Notes: generated from the sequence alone by a model not told the origin. 64,000 bases of DNA from Melampsora larici-populina 98AG31 (GCF_000204055.1 NW_006768796.1:432084-496083), one strand, 5' to 3'. Counted from the first letter of the stretch, positions 44,559-56,178 are shown. Translations and numbers: made by a program.

Positions 44559-47500
44559 ATGTCTTCAAGTCCTGCACCACCTTCTGGTCAAACTCTTCGA
44601 AGCCACCGTCGAGCCTCACAATTACATTCCCAAGTCCGCGAACAATCAGGTCCTCCTTTAGATATCACAGCTCCGTCACTATCAACAGCCGCTGCACCCA
44701 CCAACACTGGCCTGAAGAAGAGGAAAGCCAGCCAAATTACATCAACAGATCCGAATGATGGTGAGCTCTCAAGCTTCTCTTGAATCATCATCACATGAGC
44801 ATTCTCCAAAACTTACTGCTTTGTTCAACACCTAAAAGCCTCAATTGATGCCGCCTCAATCGCCGCCGCCTCTATCGACACCGGTATCCCTGATAACTTA
44901 GGGTTCACCATTGTAAGTAAGACGCCTCGTAATAGGCTACTGGAACTCCTCAATCAGTATGGAAAACCCAAGAGACCTCGTCGATCCGAAAGCGCCCTAC
45001 CAAAAAGAATTCCTTCAGCTCCAGAGGTTAGGTCAAGGCGAAAAACAACCGAGGATCCTCAAGTTGTGCTCTCTCAAATCACAGCAGCAGACGTGGACTT
45101 CAATACATACACTACGTCAGACCTTGCTAAGATGGTGGAAGGAGTTGGCTTGGACGGAAAAAAAATGTCTAGGGAAGCCCTGGTGCGGGCTTTCCAAGGG
45201 CATCGGGAATTGAGTATGTCTTACATTTATGTATCCACGGTCGTACAAAATGCTTACTTCTTGGATAAATCTTTCCCAACTAGTTATCTTACCCAGCGAA
45301 GGCTTTGCTTTCACATTCACTGAGAAAGCGCCGTCACACCAGTCTGCTGTCACCGAAACTCAAGGTTAAATTTCCATTCAATACTCATCAAATGCATTCA
45401 ATTCACTGATGTTTGGGATCCATCTGGTTCAGCTACTCATCCACCTGAGACGTCTGATCCGAAAGAAGACACAATTAGCCAAAGAGCCCGGAAGGGTAAA
45501 GGTAAAGCTACATCTCCGGCGCCTTCTTCATGTTTGGAATCTGGAGTTCAAGAGGTGTTATCAGAGTGTAAGTTCAGGTCAAGTGGTGTTCTTGATGTGA
45601 AATCCATGCACATGCACATTCACTGACGACATCTCATATATCCTAATTTGAAGCTCTCATCTTGCAAGCCGACCCGTCTAGTCAACAACTATCAAGCCCT
45701 TTAGTTGAACCTTGTAAGTAGAGTTCCACCTCTTAGTCATATTAGCCTTACAAAAACACTGACCATGACCGTCCTTCAAAGTTTATCCTTTGCAAGCTGG
45801 GTCATATCGTGAGGTTGGAGCAGCAGGTAAATCAGCAGGACCATGTGAGTAGAACATTTGTCTTCAGTCTGGCCATAGAAGCTCATCATACTTTTCCAGC
45901 CTCCTTGCAAAAAAAACAACTTCAAAGAGTCAAAGCAAACCAAGTGGCAAAAAACGCCCCTCAATTCATGGTAATGAAGCCACACCTACAATCCCCAGTC
46001 TCCAGCATTCTCGCTTGCTTTACCCTCGACCACCTGCTCACCGCAATTCCCAGAAACAAAAATCGTCTCAGTCCGATGATGATTGGTCTCCAGAGAACAA
46101 AGCTACTCACGATCCAAGCGACTTATCTGATACTTCGAATAGGGCAGACAATTCTGATGACCTAAGGTTATCCCCCTCTAGCGCCACAAAGTCCAGAAAA
46201 CGAAAAGCCTCGTCCAAACCCTCAAGACCTCCTGGTCCGGCGAGCCTTCCAACAAGCCCTGTTAACCCTTTGCCTGATTACAATGATATAAGAGGTGCAG
46301 AGGCAGATTCTTGTGATGAACCTGAGAATGAAGAAGGACGACGTAAAAAAACAGTTTGTAAGTTACCTGCTCATATCATTTGGACTTCTACATACCAATA
46401 CTGATGCTTGTGATTGTCGAGTAACACCTTAGTTCGACTAAAACATGCCTTGAATGAAACCAACCAGCCGCTTGACAAAGCAGAAAAACGTTTGAAGGTG
46501 CTAGAAAGTATATGCAGCATGTCCGCTGACGTCAGACAGAGTCCTTCACCTTCCAAAAAGACTCGAGGTGGCAGGTCCTCTGTGAGTTAACTTTCTATCT
46601 TGGGAGTGAAAAACAAGGAGCTGATTCCGCTTTGTAGGCTTGGATGCGAAAGCATATTGACACACTTTAAGGTCAAAGACCCGAGGATTCCAGACTCCCT
46701 CCACCTGCAACTGATGCTGAACAGGCGGCTTGGAATTCAGATATTGATGTTGATATCCTGAACCCTGATACTTCCCACCCCCAACCAGCACCAGCCTCTT
46801 CGAATCCATCCTTCCCGTACCCTTGTGGCCCCGGGCACGTGGAAGCTACCGCTCAACAGCTGGTGGTTATGTGCAGCATGATGCAAGCAGCTAGAGTATC
46901 CAGTTTTCGGCCCAACTTTTCGAAACCACCGACCTCCAAAGAGAACAAGTTCCTTTGGGCTCTTGCCTTTTGGATCTTTGTCAAGCTTGTTGAATGTGGT
47001 GAGTATAGCGGAGTATCCATCGATACTGAAAACATACAGCATCTCAAAAAATCAATGAACACACGGATACGATCACTCACAAAACAGTACGTCCACCCTT
47101 CATCACCACAATGTCACGCTCAACTTCTTGTCAACCCGATATCTATAACCCTCAATCATTCAGGTATCAGCAAGAGGCATGGGCTGATGATAGAAAGAAG
47201 TGTGCTGCCTCTAATGCCCGAAGTTGTGCTTGGCTACGATATGTATGTATTTTTTCTCTTGTGGATTTCCAATCCAAATGACTCATCAGCTCAATCCACA
47301 TTCAAACAGTTGAAGAAGAATCAAGAACGTATTGTACTGCCACATCAATCTTTATGGTCGCTGTCGCCCATCATACAGTCAGCATGTAGTGACAATGGGA
47401 CTGAACACAAAGATTGTCAAGAACTCTTTCCTGACAAACACAAATCGCCTTGTCACATCCAAAAGCTCACTTGGCGTAGTGACGCATTGGAACACATTTT

Positions 47501-47807
47501 CATCATCTTAGACAAGTATAGATCACGAATAGATAATAGTATTCCCAAGCCGAATAAATCATCCAAGAAACAAAACACCAGCCAGGAAAATCAGAATTCA
47601 TCAAACGCAAACAATGGGCGTCCCCCACGACGACGGCTGTGGTGCTCAAATGGTTCAATGACATCGTTACCTCCTCCTCAAGGTCTTCCTGTTGATTGTT
47701 ACTCATCCAAATGGCTCGAAACACTGACAGCAGCAGAAAGGAGTGAGCTTGAAATTGACCCAGTACCAATTCTACCCTCTCTTCTATCTGCTATCGAATC
47801 TCTTTGA
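44559..47807 (+). CDS. TNPA-like accessory gene of the CACTA element (SAP-like domain)
   Basis: The ATG at 44559 starts a chain of about 12 exons with short GT-AG introns, for example 44559-44760, from 44834, from 45293, from 45431 and from 45654. Early on it has an Arg/Ser-rich region, then TTSDLAKMVEGVGLDGKK, resembling a SAP DNA-binding motif. A long Ser/Pro/Lys-rich linker follows (46040-46350), then a conserved-looking region FLWALAFWIFVKLVECG, and the C-terminus ends LPVDCYSSKWLETLTAAE. It is convergent with the transposase 200 bp away, the expected place for the second (TnpA-like, DNA-binding) CACTA gene. A TAA at 46668-46670 lies in frame in one exon. An A8 run near 45910 changes the frame relative to the best splice phase. 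This copy may therefore be defective. Confidence 0.55.
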
Positions 47808-48009
47808 TTCATAACTTCCTTTGGAAAATCTTGTGCCTTAAAACTTCAACGTATGCTGGCCATGCTCGAAAGTATTTCATCCATTTTTTTTCTTTCACTA
47901 TACTTTCAGTACAAATTTATTTCATTTTCAAAGGTCGTATGTGTAATGTATGTTTGAAATATATACATGGAAATGTTACGCGCACATCATTTGAACAAAA
48001 TTAATCTCC
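47808..48009. other. Convergent intergenic spacer
   Basis: About 200 bp separate the stop codons of the two core transposon genes, presumably containing both polyadenylation regions (AATAAA-like and T-rich tracts). Confidence 0.5.
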
Positions 48010-51000
48010 TCACCGGTCCATAGATAATAAGGCAACTGTTGCGACTGTCAAATTCTTGTGAATTGTCCCAGGTTTGTACAGGATCCATGCGCAGTGAGCT
48101 ACAACTTCATCCAATCTAACCAATACACTTTCTGGTTCATCCCACAGTCTCAACTCAACTTGCATATCTGGTCCATTGACTCTTGCAAACGGATTATGTT
48201 GACTGGGGGTGAGTGGGCGGACAGCTTGAACACATAACCAGGAATCGATTATGTTTGTGTTCTTTTCTGGGCTTCGGCTGTGTACAAAGATTGAGTGAAT
48301 GCAACCAAAGCTCATGAGACCCTTTTCAAGTGACTTGAATACAATGAAGCTGTCTTTCCTACTAGCTTTGAAAGTTGCAAAGCTAACATTCAAATGCTTT
48401 ATTTGGTTGTAAAACATCGCGCGACCCGTCACTGGTGCAGATCCCAGAGCGTCTTCTTGAGAGAATGAAGCCCATTTTTCAGGTGACACCCATATACAAT
48501 CTTCGAGGGCTTGGCTGTTTAATCGTTTAATCAAAGACTTCAGAACCTGAGTCGGTAGTGGCTCTAAAGTTGAGTTTGATAATGGCTTTTGATGTTTCTC
48601 CAATGGCTTGTAGAGCGCTTTCAAACCAGGCACATAAGGCAGAAGTACTTCTGGGAGCTTTGAATCTTGAAGGATTGCAGAAAGGTTCCCAGCTCGACAG
48701 AAACTCTTCATAAAGGTGATTTCAAGCTTGCCTAATCAGGTGAAGTATGGTTAATTAGCAAAAACAAGATGTCAGATATGGTATGAATCAAGACTCACCC
48801 AGATGATTGTTGTGACAGGATTTGAGGATACTTCCCATCAACCTTTTGTAGGGAAACGCCCACCAAGAGTGCACTGGTCCAAATTTTTTGAGACAGTCTG
48901 CTAGATGCACAGCCATGTGGTGGTTGCAGGTTGGTTGGCAGTGATCAAAGAGCAAGATAGAGCTTTCAAGGTACTTCTGAATATGATACCGGTACTTTGA
49001 AATGATTTCTGAGGTCATCACTTGCTTGAGTGCAAGGTTGACGAGTGATACCAAGTGACAAAAGTTTTTAAGTAGTGAAGTTTGTACATGATCCTTCCCA
49101 TACCATATTGGAATCAGAATCAAGGGCAATTGAATCGCGAACAAGTTTCTCCACTTGTCGGCTTTGAGCTTGCCAAACAAAGCTTTACTGAGGACAGGGA
49201 TTGCACGTTTAATCCAGCTAGGAATGTAGATTTGTGGCAGTAGTGAATTGATAGTTTTCAACATTGCTGAATCCAAAACGATCTGATTGACAGGCGGAGG
49301 TTCCCACCTACCATTCCAGCCTTCTCCCAAAGGGTTGAAATCATCGTCACTTGAGCCTTCATTCTCTGTAAATGATAAATCATTCAAGGTATCAGCAGGA
49401 ATCTCATGTTCTACTTCAACAGCTGATTTATTGCTTTTCTTTGGGGGTTGTGGATTCGAGTGCTTAGCCAGAAGCTCCATCAGTTCTACTGTACTGATTG
49501 GAGGGGCCTTGTCCTCTTCATCTTCGATTTCTTGCATACACCAAAACCTTCAACAGTGCCACTGCAACAGGCCAAGCAGAAGATTGTGCATCGAATCCAC
49601 TACATGACAATCAATTATGTCCCAATATTCGAGATCTACCAGAAATGAATACCGAACCCCATGTGTTTTAAAGATTTTTACCCGTTCCTTCTTAGTTTTT
49701 GCGTCTCGGGCCTGATGTGCCCATTTCTTATGCTGACAGGCAGTCCGTAAAGGGCAAGAGGATGAGTCAAAGTTTTTAATCCAGTCTTTTGTTATAAGAC
49801 ATATAGAGCAGAAGTAAGTAGCCGTGGCACTTGGAAATCCAAGAGATTGTCGCAAAGCAGGAATATCGGCCACAAAAAGTAGCAAAGCTGCTTCAATGTG
49901 ACGGCCGTTCTTGTGTTTGTATGTTTGTGAAAGGTGCAATCCTGATTCCCACAGAGCTTGAAGCTGAGTTATAATGCAACATAAAACCCAATTAGATTGT
50001 TCAAGGGAGGGTTCGTGCGGCCCAGGAACGACACCAACTCACAACACATTCTCTGGTCGATAACGAATCCGAAAAGGAAGTGTAAGACATATCATCACAA
50101 TAAAAGTGATAGATGCGTGATGACCGCTTTGTTTGTTTCCAAATGGGTTGATACCATCTACATACAAAGCAAAAGATAGATTTCCACTTTTAGCTGTGTA
50201 TTGCTTTCCATCTTTCCCACGGAATTCCTTCCACTTCTTTGATTCATAGATGTCTTGGACTGGTTCATTTTCATTGAATGGCTCGATGGATTCTGCCAAC
50301 GACTCGTCCAGCCATTTCTCCACATGTGGGCGCGAAAGCAAGCGCACTATCCATTCTGAGAGGCTTTGAAAAGTGTACTGTCGGACTGGAACCTCTTTTC
50401 CCCAAGCATATTTCAAGAGTCTTGCTCCGCAGACCTCTTTGGAAAAATTGTGAGTATCCTTGGTTTCAGAAAGTGGGGCGTCCATCTTGTTGTTGGGATC
50501 AGTCAACTCTGTTGGACCACCGGCGATGATAGAAATTTGATGGTTGCAATTGGTTGGTGCGTTATCAAGAGGATACAACGCAAAACACGATGTACAACAG
50601 TTTGCGAATGTCAGAGTAGGGTCAATTTGTAGCCAGCCAAAGATCGTAGATGGTGTCTTAGGGATTTGGCTCAAAAGTTCAACATAATACGGGTGAAGTT
50701 GGGTTGGTAATGAACGTGGCCTGAGTCCGTGTGTCAAAGATAGTTCAATGTTGGTTCTTTGAACATTCAGCAGCCAGATGTGCTCTTTGTTGATGCATGA
50801 CCAAATATGTCCATTAGGGCAGCAGCCAGACTTGCATGGAGGTGTAATGGATTCACGAGTTCCAAACTCCATTCAAAGAATTGATCTTTGAACATTGGAT
50901 ATATCACGCATCAGTACTCTATTGTTTACTTCACCATGAATTAGAAAACAACATACTGCAATCATCGGCTTGATTGCCAACCACCCGTGCGGAGCTTGTT

Positions 51001-51470
51001 GCAAGAGATTCATCGAGTGTGTCTAGGGACTCGTCCGCAGTTTGTATATTGGTTGTAGGTCTTGCTAGGCCATGAGGTGATGTCGGGTGCTGCCTTTGAA
51101 ACACCTCAGGCAAGCTTGATGTTGCTACAACAGATGGTCGATGATGTGGCGCAGCTGAGCTTGGTGAAATCGAGGGTGTTGAAGGGCAACTAGGACCCAA
51201 AACCACTCGCTCAAGACGTGACGAGAGATCATGAATGGGAGAATTAGAACCAGTACTAGAATGATTGAGGGCAGCTTGAGCTCGATTGCGTAGTTCTGCA
51301 CGCTGATATGCCTCGAAGGCTTCTGGTCTGAGCTCGACACCGTTACATTTTTGGCCATTGGCATCTATATATTGGCCTGAGATGCAGTCGTGTACTTGGC
51401 ATGTGCAGACGCGCCTGCGGTATTGTCGACCCTTATTCTTTGGGGACAGCATTCCAGGGGGTGTTGAATT
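48010..51470 (-). pseudogene. CACTA/Plavaka Tnp2-type transposase with two in-frame TGA codons
   Basis: The N-terminal exon (about 50960-51452) has the Cys cluster CTCQVHDCISGQYIDANGQK. The core (50872 downward) has NCCTSCFALYP, YVDGINPFGNKQSGHHAS, then ALLLFVADIPALRQSLGF, CSICLITKDW and the family signature VVDSMHNLLLGL. The region to 48788 ends with HHMAVHLADCLKKFGPV and WWAFPYKRLMG. After a short intron a C-terminal part (48711-48010) follows. This is the Tnp2/Plavaka branch of the CACTA/EnSpm superfamily, which cuts and pastes elements with CACT(A/G) ends. A TGA at 50039-50041 (after RPENVL) and another at 49550-49552 (after LLQWHC) interrupt an otherwise continuous frame. An upstream in-frame TGA also precedes the ATG at 50872. 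The copy is probably inactive or needs a helper. Confidence 0.85.
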
Positions 51471-51993
51471 GGTACTAGAGTGATGAGGCCTACAACGAAC
51501 AGAGCAACTGATTGAGCTTAGAAAATGAACAGTGTATTAGTTAAGCAGCCTATTTGGCTTTGAACTCTTTAATTATATAACACCGGCATGTGGCGAAGCA
51601 TACGAGTCCCTAAAAAGCATCATTCTGAGTTGACCAATTGGGGATTCTTCATAGTCAGTCCAAGCAGCTTCAAACCTTGTGCATTGGTTAGTACGCGTCA
51701 GAGGAAAGGTACACTGAGATTGGCTGCTGCATCTCGAACTACTTCTGTTCAACGTCTGAGCTTAGCACTGGATCTTAGGCACTACGGAACGTTCCAATAA
51801 GATGAAACTGTTCTTGATTCTGAACTTTTCTTCCAAACAGCAACACAGGGTATAGAAAGAATTGTTTTCTACGACCCTTTTTCTACAAAGGACCACACAC
51901 AACCGATGTCTACTTTCTGATATTCAAACTGGCATGGTAGTGCGTCAACTGTTATTTGCTATAAGATGCATCACTCATATATATGAATCATCA
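51471..51993. other. Subterminal region of the CACTA element
   Basis: It lies between the transposase start and the right TIR, presumably holding its promoter and subterminal binding sites. Small frames such as 51588-51800 have no support. Confidence 0.4.
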
Positions 51994-52100
51994 ATACAGT
52001 TTTCTATACTCAAGCACTTATATTAGAGAAGAAAAGGGTACTTTTCTACACATACGATATTTTTCTAGGCCCTTGGGTAAAGATGCACTTTGGTGTAGTG
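51994..52100 (-). repeat. Right terminal inverted repeat of the CACTA element
   Basis: Inverted copy of the left end, finishing GGTGTAGTG directly before the TAG target copy at 52101-52103. Confidence 0.93.
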
Positions 52101-52974
52101 TAGGATTGTGTATCCAATAAGATCAAACAATTTTCTATATAAAATGTCAATTTAGTTTGCATATTCTTATGGATTTATAAAGAGTGATCTTACGGAATTC
52201 CTATATCATCTCCACTCCTAGCCCATCCTCCAAGTGCTATTCCAAACCCAACAATCAAATAGAAAAATGCTGTAATAAAATCCATTTCCAAAGATGGAGC
52301 TATAATGGAAGCTTTTGAGCACGGATCAAAATTCACATCCATGTGTTGAATCAACATGATGACTGTCCATGGGCCAAAGAATTGACCAACAATGTAACAG
52401 CAACCTAACAAAGGAGGAAATCGTGAAGTAGACTGTGATCAAGGTGCAGAATCATCAGTCAGTTCAGTGAATAATCAAAGTAAATCATTTCAACCAATGT
52501 GGACTCATCATTTTGTATATAGTGACACACAGACTTATATGACAATTCAGTTTTAACATCGGAACAATAAGATAACAAAGAAGACAAAACATATTCTCCT
52601 GAGAGGATCCAACAAGGAATCCTGGTGAAGGTATGTATAAATGTCAGTATGTGTATTTTGAGGACAATAAGGAAGATATTATGCTACATACCTGCATTCA
52701 CTCCACAGGCAACCAAGAAGTGTATGCTAAGCATTGCACATAATAATTTCTCAGCAATGATGCAAGTTAACTTGCTGTACCAAGGACTTGAAAAACACAA
52801 GTGCTGGATGGGGCTTGAAACACACAAGTGCTGGATGTCTGACTGATTGTGAAGTACTTGTAGTTCAATTGTATTGATGGGTATCTTGAAATATTCTTCT
52901 TGTAACGCCTCACTTAAATCACCAGTTGAATTGTCTTGAAAAATCAAATTATTATTGCACAATACAGTGGTCAT
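52101..52974 (-). pseudogene. 5' exons of membrane-protein gene split by the giant CACTA element
   Basis: The ATG at 52974 starts an exon to 52692, followed by an intron to about 52405 that may hide another exon. The exon at 52194-52404 encodes GCCYIVGQFFGPWTVIMLIQ and FITAFFYLIVGFGIALGGWA, both strongly hydrophobic. After a 59-bp intron (52135-52193) an exon opens at 52134 and is cut by the transposon after 52101. Its other half is at 32896-32933. Joined without the element the exon reads through in frame to a GTGAGT donor. The protein is a predicted multi-pass membrane protein. Its family is not recognised. Confidence 0.6.
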
Positions 52975-53645
52975 CTTTGCAGGAAGTTAAAATGTATGAA
53001 AAATCGTTGGGTGAGAGTAGTTGAATCATAAAATTGGGCAAGGGGTATCAATGTCATCATATTATATATTTTTCACAAACAAACACATCAAAACATAATC
53101 ATTGGCCCTTAAACAAAGCCCCAATGACGTCGTTTCATCAAAGCTGAATGTCTTTTGATAACTTATTAGTGGTAAAAGCTAAAAAAGTTGGCTTGTGCTC
53201 CAGGTACTGGTTGTAACAATGCATGCCTGAGGGATGGACCCAGTCATGTAAATGAGGCACCTTGGATGATGGTCTGATTTTGAATTGAATCTACATACTA
53301 AGGATAGTTTGATTTTGAGATCGAGACAATAGAATGGAGCCATAGGCAGTCCATGATAAAATGTAGAAAAGTTGACAAAATGATTCTACCAAAGATGGTA
53401 GAACTTGAAGGTTTTCCCTGGCCTGGACAATCCTTGTTCATAGGACTAGACCGCATTGATATGCACAATAATCGATGAAATATAAATTGGTTTGGCTTCA
53501 AAACCTTTCAACCCCAACAATTTATTCTCAATGCATTCAGCAAATATTACTCCACCTTCCACAACATTTCATTATCTTGTTTGACTTGCAATTGTCCATT
53601 CTCCTTCAATCTCATTCCACTCCATCCCCTCACCGTACTCACAAC
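52975..53645. other. Probable divergent promoter region
   Basis: This gene-free stretch separates two divergently oriented membrane-protein genes. The 3' half is pyrimidine-rich (CTCCTTCAATCTCATTCCAC), as is common upstream of fungal start codons. Confidence 0.4.
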
Positions 53646-54452
53646 ATGGCTTACCCCATCAAGATATACACTTGGAAGAGGCTCCTCACACGCTTTGGGC
53701 TAGTTGTTGGTCTCATATCTTGCATGTCTCATTATCTCAAGTAAATCACATCTTCTACACCTGTTTATCATTTTACCTTTCTAACCAATTTGTGTTGCTA
53801 GTGATGAAAAGTCACAATATATTCCCACAGTCTGGATTATTTGATTCTATACTCTGGATAGTGAGTGGAGTTCAACTTTCAAGAGAACAATTACCTTACA
53901 TAGTTACTGATCAATTCTATATTTTCCTTTTCTAGTCATTTCTAATGATGTGGTCGTAGGTTTTTCACTTGTTATAGCTCATTGAAAACTTCAACGTGAT
54001 CCTTACTCCTTTTGATTGCTTCCATCACAGAATATCCTTGAGCTATTCCTACATGGCCATCTTTATCTTTATTTACCACCCATCTCAGCGTATCATGACC
54101 AGTGCACTGCATATGATTGGTATATTTACATTATATGGCTTTGAAGGATTTGGGGATTCAACATTGCCGCTGAAGATCTTATATGTTCATCTACCACTCA
54201 TCATGGTAAGTTTCTGAAATCAATTTGTACTAACCCAACTGATTGTTTAGAATCACAAACGATTTTCAAAAAAAGTTGATTTCTCTTTTTGTTTGATTTT
54301 GGTAGGCTTTTAATCAACTCCACAGTCATTTCACTGTACTTACACCTAGTGAAATGGAACTGTATGGTGACTTTGACAAGCTGCTTGTAAATGAAAACCC
54401 TTTGGAGATGGTAGAATCGGAGAAGGACAGAATTTTGTTTGATTTGGTTTGA
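53646..54452 (+). CDS. Small membrane protein, unknown
   Basis: The ATG at 53646 begins YPIKIYTWKRLLTRFGLVVG, a short basic segment followed by a hydrophobic helix. Further exons lie at about 53812-53860, 53980-54119, 54134-54206 and from 54306 to the TGA at 54450-54452, with introns showing GT-AG borders. Another hydrophobic stretch (YMAIFIFIYHP) and a hydrophilic acidic C-terminus (SEMELYGDFDKLLVNENPLE) follow. About 170-190 residues are expected. No lesion was seen, but the phase at 54119 is uncertain. Probably an ordinary host gene. Confidence 0.5.
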
Positions 54453-54831
54453 TAGAGAAACCAAAGATGTTCTACAGTGCATTTTTTCCTACAAACCTAC
54501 CATATTGTAACTTCTTTGTATTATTACCTGATAGTGCTTTTGCAGCAACATTTTTTAAAAATTTCTTCAGCCGATTTCTCTTTTTAATTTTTATCATATT
54601 TGATGCATCCAAACTGGTCTCTTTGATCTTGTAAATTTAATTGTGAAATGCAAAGTAGAACGATTTGGAGTGAATTTCATGAATGACTTTGATTGTTCTC
54701 AGTTTTGAGAAAGTTGACAAAAGAATTGAAAACTTAAGCTGAAGGTGAAGCTAGGTTAAGGTAGGACTAAGGTAGGCTTAAGGAACAAGAACCAACTCAC
54801 CGAGAGTGACGATCACTTTCAACCATCAACA

Positions 54832-55540
54832 ATGCCAACAACACCATCGACGACCATCACCAAGACCATCAACAACACCAACACAATGGGAATCAAAATC
54901 ACACCATTGATAGGAACTCAAGACTCAAATCAATCATTCTAGTACTTGTTAGAAATCAATCAAGGAAAGATCTTACTAGACTGTGGATATCCAGATACAT
55001 TAAATCAAATCAAATTAAACCAATACCTATCAACTTTAGAAAAACTAACACCAAGCTTAGATTTATTAATCTTATCACATCCATTATTATCTTCATTAGC
55101 TTTATCACCATATTTAAAAACTAAATTGAATTTAAGATGTCCAATTTATTCAACTTTACCTACAAAAGAAATGGGAAAATTAATGGTAGAAGAATTTTGT
55201 TTTCAACTTTCAAATCAATCCCAAACTGAAATCAATCAAGACAATGTAGTAAATCCTCTACAACCTTGGAATCAAAATATCTTATCAACTACAAAACATC
55301 ATTCAAATTCAAAACAAGATCAGATTTAAAATCAAAATCAAACTAATGAACCACCAAATCAGAATGATCAAATCATGAGCGCATCAAAGGATGAAATCAA
55401 AAATTAACCAGGAAACCCATCAGAAAATCCAACTAAAACTCAAGATCTTTGGAATTTATCAATCAAAGATGTTAGAGATTCATTTAACAGTATCACTGTT
55501 ATTAGATATTAGTTATGGACCTCGGTCAGTGAATATTGAC
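54832..55540 (+). pseudogene. Cft2/CPSF2 (CPSF-100) N-terminal pseudogene
   Basis: After a Thr/Asn-rich leader the frame reads KITPLIGTQDSNQS, then YLLEINQGKILLDCGYPD, LLILSHPLLSSLALSPYL and RCPIYSTLPTKEMGKLM. This is the metallo-beta-lactamase-fold start of CPSF-100/Cft2, a subunit of the mRNA 3'-end cleavage and polyadenylation factor. A later piece, LSIKDVRDSFNSITVI, fits the same protein. In-frame stops after NQSF (TAG near 54941), after KQDQI (TAA near 55327) and near 55405, and loss of the remaining ~700 residues, show a decayed fragment. The DNA is notably AT-rich. Confidence 0.7.
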
Positions 55541-55626
55541 TATTTGTATGAGGACCAGCACTGAAACCTTTTTTTGTAGGAGTCAAACCGACTAATCTCA
55601 CAATTTGAGGCCAAGAACTGGCCCTT

Positions 55627-56178
55627 ATGCGCGTTGAGCAAAAGCCCGACTATACAGTCTCAAGGGGAATCTACCGGTCTGACCACTTGGAAGACCAAAT
55701 TGTGGATATGGATGGCCAACTTGAAGTCCTGGGTACGTTGATTGAAGACCAAGGATTTGTCATGACACTAACACACATGTGTTCATTTAATAAGGTGAAT
55801 ACACTACTTGATTTTGTTGTCGAGTATCCTAAACAACCTTGGAGAATTGTTATGTATTTTGGTTGCTTTGATCCCAAAAGCTGTCAAGGCCTACAAGAGT
55901 CGATCAGTTCCTTACGACCCAGCAAGCTCTTTGGCTCAATGGATATCTCATCCTTGATCTGGTCTTCACCCAATCCTCCTTCAACTTATGAAATGGAGAG
56001 CTTTGATTGGACTGTTCCACCTTCACCTCTTTCAAAACAGTCCCTCAAGAACAAGATCATATGCCTCGGCAATCTGCCAGGCAAAACATCTCCAAATCAA
56101 TGGTCTGCAAGTCAGGATTTCAATGAGATTGAAATACAAACACCAAACCCACACAGGAGAAATGAAAGACAAAAGTGA
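55627..56178 (+). CDS. Unrecognised ORF, 183 codons
   Basis: The ATG frame reads VSRGIYRSDHLEDQIVDMDG, then TLLDFVVEYPKQPWRIVMYF and LFGSMDISSLIWSSPNPPST. It ends at a possible donor GTGAGT just after NERQK. Composition looks coding and the frame is unbroken, but there is no domain I recognise. It lies between the Cft2 remnant and a gypsy fragment. Confidence 0.35.
   Translation: MRVEQKPDYTVSRGIYRSDHLEDQIVDMDGQLEVLGTLIEDQGFVMTLTHMCSFNKVNTLLDFVVEYPKQPWRIVMYFGCFDPKSCQGLQESISSLRPSKLFGSMDISSLIWSSPNPPSTYEMESFDWTVPPSPLSKQSLKNKIICLGNLPGKTSPNQWSASQDFNEIEIQTPNPHRRNERQK

Larger units (their letters stand above)
32934..52100 (-). mobile_element. Giant 19.2-kb CACTA (Plavaka-type) transposon with cargo
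   Basis: The left end CACTACACCAAAGTGCATCT and its inverted copy at the right end define the element. The first 44 bp are identical and similarity extends to about 107 bp with about 9 mismatches. A perfect 3-bp duplication TAG flanks it (32931-32933 and 52101-52103), as expected for CACTA/EnSpm. It carries a Tnp2/Plavaka-type transposase (48010-51452, minus) and a convergent SAP-like accessory gene (44559-47807, plus), the usual two-gene core. About 11 kb of additional DNA, 33.5-43 kb, holds at least four further genes, a nested hAT-like element and a MITE. The insertion lies within an exon of a host gene. Strand is given as that of the transposase. Confidence 0.92.

Noticed and set aside
50039..50041. 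TGA as part of an intron with donor GTGAGT
   Set aside because: The downstream sequence in the same frame is conserved transposase (PGPHEPSLEQ, then FVADIPALR), so splicing it out would delete conserved coding sequence.
32934..52100. Starship-type element
   Set aside because: There is no tyrosine recombinase (DUF3435) gene at an edge. The ends are CACTA TIRs with a 3-bp duplication, and a Tnp2-type transposase is present.
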